DNA of 64,000 bases from Vibrio cyclitrophicus. Its GTDB lineage: Bacteria; Pseudomonadota; Gammaproteobacteria; Enterobacterales; Vibrionaceae. Numbering within the stretch: the stretch's first letter is position 1; each line of letters begins with the position of its first letter. This document shows, piece after piece, positions 1-7,880 of the stretch. The position numbers and the translations under genes were made by a program. A model generated the notes under the pieces. The model was not told where the DNA came from. It made no database searches and saw only the letters and a program-made list of their open reading frames with translations. Where the stretch lies: positions 1,663,823 through 1,727,822 of the forward strand of contig NZ_AP025481.1 in assembly GCF_024347435.1 (NCBI RefSeq). The letters run 5' to 3'.

Positions 1-677
1 GCTTAGATATTGAATTTGAGTTGGACGATATAAGCCAATTAAGAAGTTTGATTGCTAACATTCGACGTATGTTCGACCTTGATGTCGATATTGCCAAGGT
101 TGAGGCTTTTTTTATGACCATTGATCCTAACTTGGTTGCCAAGAGTGGTATCCGTATTCCTGGCGTTTGGAGTGCTTGGGAGGCTGGTGTAAGAGCGATT
201 CTAGGGCAGCAAGTCTCAGTAACAGCAGCGATCGGCCAACTCAACTTACTGGTGCGAGAGATTTCTGGTACGCATCAAGCTTCTGTTTTACAAGAGTTGG
301 CTAATTCCCAAGAGTGCTCTGAATTACAACAAATTGCTTATGCATCTGAGAAAGCGTATTTCCCAACACCTAAACAAATAGCTGATGCTGATGTGAGCTT
401 TTTAAGAATGCCGGGAAGTCGTAAGGAAACTTTAAAGCGTTTTGCCGAATACATGGTCGACAACGAAGCCGAACACCCTTCTAAGTGGATTGACCTAAAG
501 GGCATTGGGCCTTGGACGATTCAGTACGCGCTGCTCAGAGGGTTAAGTGAGCCTAACCACCTGTTGATTAGCGATTTGGTGGTGAAGAAGTTCATTGAGC
601 ATCGCTCTACGATTAATACAGAGAGTGTTTCGCCTTGGGGAAGCTACGCCACGTTCCACTGCTGGAATCAGTCTTAA
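1..677 (+). CDS. alkA: DNA-3-methyladenine glycosylase II (AlkA type), 5' end outside window
   Basis: This enzyme excises alkylated purines from DNA as the first step of base-excision repair. The reading frame is open from base 3 to the left edge and reads like AlkA throughout, so the TTG at 21 is not the start and the true start lies outside. The helix-hairpin-helix is visible as LKGIGPWTIQYALLRG, followed by ISDLVVKK, whose Asp matches the catalytic Asp of the HhH-GPD superfamily. The C-terminal WGSYATFHCWNQ is the usual AlkA ending. It lies 64 bases before ogt on the same strand, which suggests an alkylation-repair operon. An Ada-type AraC/methyltransferase N-terminus fused upstream is common in gammaproteobacteria but cannot be seen here. 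Confidence 0.88.
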   Translation, partial: LDIEFELDDISQLRSLIANIRRMFDLDVDIAKVEAFFMTIDPNLVAKSGIRIPGVWSAWEAGVRAILGQQVSVTAAIGQLNLLVREISGTHQASVLQELANSQECSELQQIAYASEKAYFPTPKQIADADVSFLRMPGSRKETLKRFAEYMVDNEAEHPSKWIDLKGIGPWTIQYALLRGLSEPNHLLISDLVVKKFIEHRSTINTESVSPWGSYATFHCWNQS

Positions 678-741
678 AATAAAGAGTGCTCACAAACATC
701 TACAATACACAAACATCTGTAGTACTAGGCTAGGAGATATT

Positions 742-1224
742 ATGACTAACCGTTTTACTTATTATGAGAGCCCACTGGGAACCGTGACTTTACAGGGGAA
801 CGATGAAGGGCTGCTCGGTCTTTGGTTTGAAACATACACAACCAAGCCAGATCAGTTAGGCGTTCGAGATGATGACTTTCCGATCTTTGAATTGGTTGCC
901 GACCAGCTCAATCGATATTTTTCTGGCGAAGCCATTCAATTTACTGTGCCGATCTCAGCCAAGGGTACACCGTTTCAGCAGTCGGTGTGGCAAGCTCTCA
1001 CGACGATTCCATACGGTGAAACCTGGAGCTATGCACAATTGGCTGATGCGATTGGCAATCCGAAAGCGGTGCGTGCTGTTGGTCTAGCGAATGGCAAAAA
1101 TCCGGTGTCAGTGATTGTGCCGTGTCACCGTGTGATTGGTAAAAATGGCAAGCTGACCGGGTATGCAGGTGGTGTCGAACGAAAGCAACGCTTATTGGTT
1201 ATCGAAGGAAGGGAACAGGAGTAG
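742..1224 (+). CDS. ogt: Methylated-DNA--[protein]-cysteine S-methyltransferase
   Basis: This is a suicide repair protein that transfers the O6-alkyl group of guanine (or O4 of thymine) to its own cysteine. It has 160 residues, normal for Ogt. The active-site motif IVPCHRVIG places the acceptor at Cys128, and the downstream GYAGGVERKQRLLVIEG is characteristic. I chose the ATG at 742 because AGGAG at 732-736 precedes it with 5-base spacing; the open frame further upstream overlaps alkA and is not Ogt-like. Position after alkA supports a joint role in alkylation damage repair. No terminator is obvious after it. Confidence 0.93.
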   Translation: MTNRFTYYESPLGTVTLQGNDEGLLGLWFETYTTKPDQLGVRDDDFPIFELVADQLNRYFSGEAIQFTVPISAKGTPFQQSVWQALTTIPYGETWSYAQLADAIGNPKAVRAVGLANGKNPVSVIVPCHRVIGKNGKLTGYAGGVERKQRLLVIEGREQE

Positions 1225-1452
1225 ATAGGTTCTGTAGAGAATGTTGATTGGGCTTTATCGAGAGTGCATTGCTTTTCATGGTGCACAAATTGATATTGAG
1301 TACTAATGCCATTCATTGATGTATCGATTTATGGTTAAAAACTCATGGGCTAGGGACGTAAAGAGTGACTTTACAATAAAATTGGCGCTTTCTGGAAAAT
1401 ACTAGTTTAGTTGCATACTATTTAACTATATTCTCCAAGCAAGGATGCTCAA

Positions 1453-1839
1453 ATGAATAGCCGTTATTCACTTATATTCTGCTGCAGTAGCGCATTATTG
1501 CTAACTGGCTGCTTAACCGACACGAGTCGCCCCTTCGAAGTACCACAGCTTGTTTTGTTCAAAGGCATGTATGAGAACGCTGAGAATGGCAGCTATTTAG
1601 TGTTCGAATCGGGGCAAGTGACTTATCAAACTATGGGTAATACCGTTACCCGCACGTATCGTGTCGAAGATGATTTGATCAACATTAAATTAAATTCCGC
1701 AAATAGTCGAGTTGACCCTGGATTGGTAATGCGGATTCAACATCAAGGTGCGGTACTCACCTGCAACCGCTGCCCAGCGATGCAACTAAGCAATGTCTGG
1801 ACAAGGGTTGAGAAGCCTTTGGGCGAGTTGTCTAATTAG
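1453..1839 (+). CDS. Small predicted lipoprotein
   Basis: A 128-residue protein of unknown function. The N-terminus is a lipoprotein signal: a hydrophobic stretch ending in LLLTGC, so Cys20 would be lipidated and the mature protein anchored in the envelope. The remainder is soluble and carries a CNRCPAMQ segment near the C-terminus, a CxxC pair that could form a disulfide or bind metal. Its stop codon overlaps the stop of the convergent nhaD by four bases, so the two genes share their 3' ends. I do not recognise the family. Confidence 0.75.
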   Translation: MNSRYSLIFCCSSALLLTGCLTDTSRPFEVPQLVLFKGMYENAENGSYLVFESGQVTYQTMGNTVTRTYRVEDDLINIKLNSANSRVDPGLVMRIQHQGAVLTCNRCPAMQLSNVWTRVEKPLGELSN

Positions 1840-3275
1840 AAAAGAGCGCTGTTAAGCCATAAGTGAGCGACGATACTGACGGCATAACCTATCATGATCA
1901 CTGGCATCCATTTTAAGTGCCCAAAGAAGGTGTATTTCCCATGCGCTGCCCCCATCAACGCCACGCCTGCTGCACTACCAATAGACAACAAGCTGCCCCC
2001 AACACCTGCAGTTAAGGTAATCAATAGCCAGTTACCTATTGACATCTGTGGCTCCATGGACAGCACCGCAAACATCACTGGAATGTTATCGACAATAGCA
2101 GACAAGATCCCGACCATGATGTTGGCCCAAATTGGGTCCCATTGGTTGTACATCACACCAGAGGCAAGCTCTAAGTAACCTAACAAACTCAAGCCGCCCA
2201 CGCACATTACGACACCGTAGAAGAACAATAACGTGTCCCACTCGGCATGAGATACCCTACGAAATACATCAAATGGCACGACTGAACCTAATCTCTTAAG
2301 CGCGCCTTCGTCTTTGTTAGCAATCGCCACCGCTTTTTTCTTAGCGAGCGAATTGGGCAAGGTCTGGCGTAGGTAATACCCAAAGAACTGGAGGTAGGCG
2401 AGCCCCATCATCATGCCCATTACAGGAGGGAAGTGAAGCACGGCGTGGAAAGCGACCGCGGTACCGATTGTCATGATGAACAAGAAGACGATTCGCCTTG
2501 CGCCACGTTTTAACTCGATGTGTTGGTGCACAGTATCGGGCTGAGTGGTTGGAACAAAGTAAGACATGATCAGTGCTGGAACCAAGTAGTTCATCACTGA
2601 AGGAATAAATAACGGAATGAATTCGGTAAAACTGACATGTCCAGCCTGCCAAACCATTAGTGTCGTGATATCCCCAAACGGACTGAATGCGCCGCCGGCA
2701 TTGGCAGCTATCACGATATTCACACACGCGAGGTTAACGAATTTTGGATTAGAGCCTGCGACCTTAAGAACCACAGCACACATCAATAGAGCCGTGGTGA
2801 GGTTATCGGCAATGGGGGAAATGAAGAATGCAAGAATACCTGTTAACCAAAATAGAGACCGGAAATTGAACCCTTTGCCTACCATCCACGCTTGCAATGC
2901 ATCAAATAACCTCCTCTCTTCCATGGCACTGATGTACGTCATGGCCACGAGTAGGAACAGCAGTAGTTCAGCGTATTCTAGTAAGTTATGTTCAAGGGCT
3001 TGTTTGGCCACTTCGACAAGGTTGTGTTCTTGGTAAGTGAAACCAATGATAATCCAGATTAAGCCAGCTGCCAGTAACACGGGCTTTGACTTTCTGAGCT
3101 TTAGGTATTCTTCCATCATCACCACTATGTAGGCGACAACGAAAATGGTCAGCGACAGGTAGCCAGCAAACGAGTTGGTTAGACTGAGCGATTCCTCTAG
3201 CTGAGAAGTGGAAGCAGCTGCTACCGTTGAAAAGAAGAATAGAGAGAGAACAGCTGAAAGCTGGATACCTAGCAT
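1836..3275 (-). CDS. nhaD: Sodium/proton antiporter NhaD
   Basis: An inner-membrane Na+(Li+)/H+ antiporter of the NhaD branch of the ion-transporter superfamily, used in halophilic bacteria to expel sodium at alkaline pH. The 479-residue protein is highly hydrophobic with roughly 12 or more membrane segments and starts with a cleavable-looking hydrophobic segment ending in AAASTSQ. Conserved stretches include ISPIADNLTTALLMC and AANAGGAFSPFGDITTLMVW, the polar re-entrant segments typical of NhaD, and IVDNIPVMFAVLSM in the second half. Length matches Vibrio NhaD. It is transcribed alone and convergently with the small lipoprotein gene. Confidence 0.92.
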   Translation of the reverse strand: MLGIQLSAVLSLFFFSTVAAASTSQLEESLSLTNSFAGYLSLTIFVVAYIVVMMEEYLKLRKSKPVLLAAGLIWIIIGFTYQEHNLVEVAKQALEHNLLEYAELLLFLLVAMTYISAMEERRLFDALQAWMVGKGFNFRSLFWLTGILAFFISPIADNLTTALLMCAVVLKVAGSNPKFVNLACVNIVIAANAGGAFSPFGDITTLMVWQAGHVSFTEFIPLFIPSVMNYLVPALIMSYFVPTTQPDTVHQHIELKRGARRIVFLFIMTIGTAVAFHAVLHFPPVMGMMMGLAYLQFFGYYLRQTLPNSLAKKKAVAIANKDEGALKRLGSVVPFDVFRRVSHAEWDTLLFFYGVVMCVGGLSLLGYLELASGVMYNQWDPIWANIMVGILSAIVDNIPVMFAVLSMEPQMSIGNWLLITLTAGVGGSLLSIGSAAGVALMGAAHGKYTFFGHLKWMPVIMIGYAVSIVAHLWLNSALF

Positions 3276-3402
3276 GGATTACGCTCCGAAGTTAATAAGT
3301 TATTAACACGGGTAAAAGCGTAGACCTAAATAAGCATGTGGGGTGTGATAGATATCTTAATAATTCAATAGATTATAGTGAAAAAGAAAGACGGTGGCGA
3401 AA

Positions 3403-3729
3403 GTATTAGCTTTGATGGATACTCCTGGCAACTCAGGCTTAGCATTGATTGCGTCGCTTCAAAGTACTGATGCTGGCGCGGGGCGATCGTTAACTTCTTC
3501 TCTTCAGGTACAGTACTGTTCACCCTTCCAGTTATGGATGGTTATTTGGCGGTAACTTCGTCAATTGGCCTAGCGGTTGCTGTGATGTTTATCTTCAAGT
3601 TTGTTGGTGCAATACATGGGACGTATCATGGGACCAATTGGTATTGAAGGTCGCTATATTCCAGTGATGATCGCGATTTCAGTATTGAATGCGTTTGGTG
3701 CGATGTTCTTGATGAATATTATTCTATAA
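3403..3729 (+). pseudogene. Frameshifted 3' remnant of a polytopic membrane transporter
   Basis: Three consecutive stretches in changing frames read as one membrane protein tail. From 3403 it reads VLALMDTPGNSGLALIAS. From 3486 (another frame) it reads IVNFFSSGTVLFTLPVMDGY and on to FIFKFVGAI. From 3616 it reads MGRIMGPIGIEGRYIPVMI and ends FLMNIIL with a stop at 3729. At least two frameshifts are needed to join them and no start region remains, so this is a decayed gene rather than a working one. I cannot name the transporter family. It sits between nhaD and the csrB-like RNA. Confidence 0.6.
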
Positions 3730-3805
3730 CTTTTGTAGAATGACAGTTCTCGAAACTTTTTAGGGTTTATGGTAAATGAATTGCCAATGAGACTTTTCAA
3801 ACGCT

Positions 3806-3847
3806 AAAAAAAAGGAAACCCCGTTTGGCTTTCACCAAACGGGGTTT
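3806..3847 (-). terminator. Rho-independent terminator of csrB-like RNA
   Basis: A perfect 13-bp stem (3816-3828 with 3835-3847) encloses a 6-base loop. On the minus strand it is followed by CC and eight U residues (3813 to 3806), so it ends the CsrB-type transcript. Confidence 0.93.
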
Positions 3848-4119
3848 ATTCTTTTTGTAGCCATCCTGCTACTGCGCGTTACTAATTTTTCAATAGGTAA
3901 CTGGTGCTCCCTGCATCATTCCTTGACGTGGCTAAATCCTTTAACCTATCCAATTCGTCGCCTTCCTAGCGGTGTCCTTGCTAACTCGTCATCCTGGCGA
4001 GTGGCTCTATCCTAGAGGAAAACTTCCATGCTGATCACTCATCCTAAGTCATCAAATCTTCGTCCTGAAGATACCTAATCCGTTAGGCTTTTTCCTGTTC
4101 CTGCCAACTCCCTGTCGAC
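3806..4119 (-). ncRNA. csrB: CsrB-family regulatory RNA
   Basis: Read on the minus strand, the transcript begins GTCGACAGGGAGT, which as I recall matches the 5' end of E. coli CsrB. It contains about 16 GGA motifs, many displayed in hairpin loops: CCTAA-CGGA-TTAGG, ATCTTC-AGGAC-GAAGAT, CTCTA-GGA-TAGAG, GTAGC-AGGATG-GCTAC. It ends in a strong intrinsic terminator. Such RNAs bind and titrate the translational regulator CsrA. The roughly 314-nt length is in the range of Vibrio Csr RNAs. A sigma-70-like promoter lies directly upstream and a perfect GacA/VarA-type palindrome about 170 bases upstream. This explains the protein-free interval; any short ORF here is spurious. Confidence 0.9.
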
Positions 4120-4125
4120 CTGTGT

Positions 4126-4154
4126 ATTAAACACTTTGGAGGCTTTGCTCGCAA
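4126..4154 (-). promoter_or_regulatory. Promoter of csrB-like RNA
   Basis: On the minus strand, TTGCGA (4154-4149) and TTTAAT (4131-4126) are spaced by 17 bp, with six bases to the inferred transcription start at 4119 (GTCGAC). This is a reasonable sigma-70 layout. The start is inferred from the resemblance to E. coli CsrB. Confidence 0.65.
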
Positions 4155-4279
4155 TTGATGGTAAGAAATAAATGAATACGCTAACTGAAATAAATATGCG
4201 TAGATTCATACAAAACAAAGGGTTGGGTTTGTTTTTTAGGTGTTTTCTGCGAAGCTTAATTGTGATCTCTTACGTTACA

Positions 4280-4297
4280 TGTAAGAGATCTCTTACA
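4280..4297. promoter_or_regulatory. GacA/VarA/UvrY-type upstream activating palindrome
   Basis: TGTAAGAGATCTCTTACA is a perfect 18-bp palindrome fitting the TGTAAG-N6-CTTACA consensus bound by GacA-family response regulators (VarA in Vibrio). Its centre is about 170 bp upstream of the inferred csrB start, similar to the distance reported for Pseudomonas rsm RNA genes. A second imperfect copy of the arm, GATCTCTTAC at 4264-4273, adds an overlapping inverted repeat. Confidence 0.85.
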
Positions 4298-4390
4298 TAT
4301 TTTCGGGCTCAAATATCATTTTGCATTGACTGCACCAATGAATTGATGGGTAATGTATGACGAATTAACACCAAGTGATAGGGAAACATA

Positions 4391-4777
4391 ATGGTTACAG
4401 CACTTTACGCAGCCTTGCTGACGGTCGTCATGATCTGGTTAGCGATCGAAGTTATTAAGCAGAGGCGAGCGAACCTGGTCGCTTACGCCGATGGCGGTGT
4501 TGAGTCGTTGCAGATAGCACGCTCGGCACAAAGCAACGCAATGGATTATATCCCCATTACAATTATCTTGATGGGGTTCTTAGAGATGAACGGAGCCAAT
4601 GTTTGGTTTATTCATGTACTGGGCGTGGCTTTTCTTTTGGGACGTGTGATTCATGCTAAAGGAATTCTAGCGGAAAATTTTAAGGGTCGAAAAGTGGGTA
4701 TGGTGTTAACGCTTATCTGCATGATCTCTTTGATTGTCCTAAACTTAGCTTACCTACCTTTTGATAAAATGTTCTAG
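4391..4777 (+). CDS. MAPEG-family integral membrane protein
   Basis: A 128-residue inner-membrane protein of the MAPEG superfamily (membrane-associated eicosanoid/glutathione metabolism), YecN-like branch. Four hydrophobic segments are visible (about residues 2-20, 50-65, 72-88 and 104-122). The family signatures show as R-x-N near residue 26 (RRANLVAYADGG) and GRVIHAKGI after the third segment. Bacterial members are often uncharacterised and some have glutathione-transferase-like activity. It ends 8 bases before the next gene, so the two are probably co-transcribed. Confidence 0.85.
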   Translation: MVTALYAALLTVVMIWLAIEVIKQRRANLVAYADGGVESLQIARSAQSNAMDYIPITIILMGFLEMNGANVWFIHVLGVAFLLGRVIHAKGILAENFKGRKVGMVLTLICMISLIVLNLAYLPFDKMF

Positions 4778-4785
4778 GGAGCATT

Positions 4786-5316
4786 ATGGTATTACGCCTT
4801 CCTCCTGCTTGGGCAATTGTCCTTGCAGGTCTGATACTCAACATCATGGCGATTGTTATGTCGAGCTTGGTGTTAGATAAACTTGAAGCGGAAAAAGCGG
4901 AATACAACGATCGCAAATACGGCAATGTATATTCGATACAACTAGCCTGGAATACGATCGAAACCCTAGAACGCAAGCGTGAAGCCATTCTAATTCACCT
5001 TGATAAACGACCAACAGAAGTGGCTCAACCTGCGACAGTTCTCAATGAAGCGTTGCGCGGCCAGCTCAGGCGCTGGGTGAGTGATGAAGTGCCAACGATT
5101 TCGTTGGCTAATTTACCCGAGATTATGGTGTTGATAAACCGTGCTCAAGAAGCACAACGAACACGAATCGACGATTACTATTTGGATAACCTAACCTTGG
5201 TTGAGTTAATACAAAGGCTCGATGAGAAAATGGCTTTCTACAAGAATATCGCGCTTTTTCTTCAGGTATTTGGTTTAGCACTGATCTTAGCTCGAGATCT
5301 GGCAAGAAGGCCTTAG
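4786..5316 (+). CDS. Uncharacterised membrane protein with two terminal TM segments
   Basis: 176 residues, family not recognised. A hydrophobic segment lies at about residues 9-28 and another at about 152-168. The region between is charged and predicted helical, with heptad-like stretches (LDKLEAEKAEY, AWNTIETLERKREAIL), so a periplasmic or cytoplasmic coiled-coil flanked by two anchors is likely. It follows the MAPEG gene by 8 bases with GGGAGC just before its ATG, which suggests a two-gene operon. No enzymatic motif is visible. Confidence 0.75.
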   Translation: MVLRLPPAWAIVLAGLILNIMAIVMSSLVLDKLEAEKAEYNDRKYGNVYSIQLAWNTIETLERKREAILIHLDKRPTEVAQPATVLNEALRGQLRRWVSDEVPTISLANLPEIMVLINRAQEAQRTRIDDYYLDNLTLVELIQRLDEKMAFYKNIALFLQVFGLALILARDLARRP

Positions 5317-5348
5317 TGGTTTGCTTTCCACTATTGGCAGTTATATAG

Positions 5349-5984
5349 CTAGCGAGACTCGCTTGGCAGGTGAGGGTGTTGCTGGCCTTGGTATTTTGGT
5401 AGCTGCTCTTTCAACCCTTTAAACGTACTCAGTGCGCTGCCGATCGATAACTTGTTCATCAACCAATTTGGTAATATCCCACCCGCGTTCGCATACGCAG
5501 TATAGGTAATGTAGGTATTGCCATTGGTAAGTGGTTGCAATGTCCAAAGTGCGTCCACATCGTAGATTCGAATATACCCTGATTCTTTTGCCAAATAGTT
5601 CGAAGCATCCTTAATCGATAAAACAAACTGTCCATCTTCGACGCTGTACTGGGAGTAGGTCACCATATCTCGATTTCTAGCAGGCCAAGGTGCTTTAAAC
5701 TGGGTGTAGACGATGTTTTCAGTTTCAGAAATTTGCATTAACACTTGGCTTGCAGATACATTGTCTATCCAGTTCGGCACATTGTCGCTATCTTCCAGCA
5801 ATAACAAAAAACCAGAATAACTGGTCGGTGTTTGCATTTTCGCTCGTATTTCTACCAAGCCTTCACTATGTGGCCTCTTATCAATGACGATTCCATCTTC
5901 GCTTTTCACAAATTGCCATGGGGCGGCATAGGTGAGTGTTGATAGAGTGTAAAGCCCGAGTGCAACAATCCTAGCTAATATCAT
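5349..5984 (-). CDS. START-domain periplasmic protein
   Basis: A 211-residue exported protein. The N-terminus is a signal peptide with a probable cut after TLTYA. The rest matches the bacterial START-like lipid-binding fold: WQFVKSEDGIVIDKRPH at the start of the domain, PNWIDNVSASQVL, YTQFKAPWPARNRDMV (a conserved START segment) and a C-terminal amphipathic helix GGILPNWLMNKLSIGSAL. START proteins hold hydrophobic ligands; the ligand here is unknown. It is convergent with the preceding gene pair. Confidence 0.87.
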   Translation of the reverse strand: MILARIVALGLYTLSTLTYAAPWQFVKSEDGIVIDKRPHSEGLVEIRAKMQTPTSYSGFLLLLEDSDNVPNWIDNVSASQVLMQISETENIVYTQFKAPWPARNRDMVTYSQYSVEDGQFVLSIKDASNYLAKESGYIRIYDVDALWTLQPLTNGNTYITYTAYANAGGILPNWLMNKLSIGSALSTFKGLKEQLPKYQGQQHPHLPSESR

Positions 5985-6150
5985 TATTCTTCCTGAAAAA
6001 GAAAAGCTTATCTGTCAGAAGTATAGAGTAAAAATGAATTTGATTCGTGCTGAGGGCTTTATGCTTTTCTCTGATTTGAGTGTCACATCGTTGTTTATTG
6101 TGGTGTCACCATTAGTTGACTACTTATCCATGGTTAAATCGTCGACATGA

Positions 6151-6180
6151 AAACGGAAGCGTTCGGTCGCTTCCGTTTTT
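6151..6180 (+). terminator. Strong hairpin with T-run
   Basis: An 11-bp perfect stem (6151-6161 with 6168-6178) with loop TTCGGT is followed by T residues on the plus strand. No plus-strand gene lies nearby upstream. It may act leftward for the YHS gene, whose stop is at 6267 (the minus side has about four T), or it may end an unrecognised plus-strand transcript. Confidence 0.75.
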
Positions 6181-6266
6181 ATTAATGGGCAATGGATAAA
6201 CGTTGAAGGCTAAAATGAGTAGTGGACAAATTTATAGGCTAAAACTTGTTGACTAGAGCTTATCGA

Positions 6267-6743
6267 CTAGAGTTTATAAGCTTCGACAGTTTTGATCGTC
6301 GTCCAGTTACTGTTGGCATCTTGGATAAATTCTTGTGTATCTTCCAACCATCGTTTTTGTACAGATTTGTCCAAGTTCAGATATAGCTTTCCATCTTCGA
6401 CTTTCCATGCATTAGGGTCGGTCTCAAACTTCTTGCCCATAGCTACACCAAAGGCACAATAGCCACCGTATTGAGGCGCATAAGCTTCAGGGTTAGTACG
6501 AAACTGATCTCGGTTTTCACTGCTTGCGAACTGATAAATAGCGTTCTTATAAGTTGCTGTGAATTTTGATGAGCCTTGAACGGCGCCCGAATCAGTAAAG
6601 TAAGCTACTGGGTCATAGCCTTTGATCGCTATGTCATTGCTATCAACGCTCATGTCGATATCTGCTGCCATTAGCGAGAAGCTGGTACCTAGTAACGCTA
6701 CCATTAGAGTGAGTTTTTTATTGGCTGGTTTGATGTATGACAT
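6267..6743 (-). CDS. Periplasmic YHS-domain protein
   Basis: 158 residues. A signal peptide precedes ADIDMSVDSNDIAIKGYDPVAYF. The YHS core follows: GYDPVAYFTDSGAVQGSSKF, YQFASSENRDQF, YAPQYGGYCAFGVAMGKKF. The motif QYGGYCAFG keeps the cysteine typical of YHS proteins, which are associated with metal handling. The C-terminal third ends with KTVEAYKL. It is a single-gene unit divergent from the AraC regulator at 6853, which could regulate it, though no operator is evident to me. Confidence 0.88.
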   Translation of the reverse strand: MSYIKPANKKLTLMVALLGTSFSLMAADIDMSVDSNDIAIKGYDPVAYFTDSGAVQGSSKFTATYKNAIYQFASSENRDQFRTNPEAYAPQYGGYCAFGVAMGKKFETDPNAWKVEDGKLYLNLDKSVQKRWLEDTQEFIQDANSNWTTIKTVEAYKL

Positions 6744-6852
6744 AACAATTTCCTTGTCTTCTTTGGTTATCTTGTTTGAATAAATTAGCCCACTAGTCCG
6801 GTCTATAGAGGGACAAAAGAACTAAAAAGTAAGCGAATCGTTCGGAGGATGC

Positions 6853-7677
6853 ATGGATCTGCTGTCACAACTAATGGAACATTTCTCGATACGTACTGGT
6901 GTTTTTTACTCTGGAAATCTGTGTGGTGTATCGTCATTCAAGCCACGACAGGGTAAGGAAGGGCATCTTCATGTGTTGAGCGCGGGGAAGCTGACCTTAT
7001 CTCGTGCTCACAAGGAAAGTAAGCAACTTTCACAGCCTTGCATGGTGTATTTGCCTAACAGCACGCCACATGCGATTGAAGGGGTGGGGGAGGGGGCAGA
7101 GTTGGTGTGCGCGAATGTGGAATATCGAGCAGGGCAGATGAATCCTTTGTTGTCTGCTCTTCCTGATGTGATAGTGATTCCGTTTGATGAAGCACCTAAC
7201 TTAATTCCAGTGATCGAAGTGTTGTTTCGGGAGTCGAGCCAAGAATCGTCAGGCCAACAATACTTAATGGATAAATTTAGTGATGCATTAATGGCTTTAA
7301 TTTTCCGTCATCTCATTGAACAACAGAAAATTGATAAAGGGCTATTTTCAGCTCTTGCCCATACTCGACTCGCTCCTGTAATGAACGCTATCCACAGATT
7401 GCCTGCTCGTCATTTGTCGGTTGCGGAAATGGCATCATTGGCTGCGATGTCTCGCACTCAATTTATCGAGGCATTTAAGAGAGAGGTCGGTGAAACGCCC
7501 GGAGATTACGTACAAAAGTGGCGTATCTCAGTGGCTCAGTCTTTACTGTTACAAAGTAAGCCAATTAATTGGGTGTCTGATGAGGTTGGTTACAGCAGTT
7601 ACTCTGGCTTCTCTCGTGCGTTTCAACATGTCTCTGGTATATCACCACGTCAATGGCTAAAAGAGATCGAGGGATAA
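6853..7677 (+). CDS. AraC-family regulator with N-terminal cupin sensor
   Basis: 274 residues. The first about 165 form a cupin-like ligand-binding region (HLHVLSAGKLTL, CMVYLPNSTPHAIEG, with His residues in a cupin pattern). The last about 100 form the double helix-turn-helix of AraC proteins: LSVAEMASLAAMSRTQFIEAF then INWVSDEVGYSSYSGFSRAF and the closing SGISPRQWLKE. The start ATG has GGAGG nine bases upstream (6844-6848). Similar cupin_6 AraC proteins often control neighbouring oxidoreductases or transporters; the target here is unknown. Confidence 0.88.
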   Translation: MDLLSQLMEHFSIRTGVFYSGNLCGVSSFKPRQGKEGHLHVLSAGKLTLSRAHKESKQLSQPCMVYLPNSTPHAIEGVGEGAELVCANVEYRAGQMNPLLSALPDVIVIPFDEAPNLIPVIEVLFRESSQESSGQQYLMDKFSDALMALIFRHLIEQQKIDKGLFSALAHTRLAPVMNAIHRLPARHLSVAEMASLAAMSRTQFIEAFKREVGETPGDYVQKWRISVAQSLLLQSKPINWVSDEVGYSSYSGFSRAFQHVSGISPRQWLKEIEG

Positions 7678-7714
7678 CGGTGAGTATCAAATGAAGGTTG
7701 TCGATATTTATCTT

Positions 7715-7786
7715 AGGTTTGTGTAAATATTGAGGTTTGTGTAAATACTTATGATTGTGTAGATATTTAGATGGATGTCGATACTT
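7715..7786. repeat. Four degenerate 18-bp tandem repeats
   Basis: Units at 7715-7732, 7733-7750, 7751-7768 and 7769-7786 follow the pattern AGGTTTGTGTAAATATTx with increasing divergence. They lie between the AraC stop and a leftward terminator, outside any gene. Function unknown. Confidence 0.7.
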
Positions 7787-7795
7787 GAGTTAAGT

Positions 7796-7836
7796 AAAAA
7801 CTGCCAGTGACCATGGGTTAGTGTTTTCACTGGCAG
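7796..7836 (-). terminator. Rho-independent terminator of acyltransferase gene
   Basis: CTGCCAGTGA (7801-7810) pairs perfectly with 7827-7836. On the minus strand the stem is followed by TTTTTACTT, about 45 bases after the acyltransferase stop. Confidence 0.82.
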
Positions 7837-7880
7837 ATAAATATTGGGAAGAGAGTTTAACGTTTCCGGTGAGATGGCTG

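Noticed and set aside
595..741. N-terminal extension of Ogt
   Set aside because: Overlaps the alkA 3' end in another frame; a good ribosome-binding site precedes the ATG at 742 and Ogt homology begins there.
4172..4360. Open frame of 62 codons on the plus strand
   Set aside because: It spans the csrB promoter region and the VarA-type palindrome, has no ribosome-binding site and no protein-like composition.
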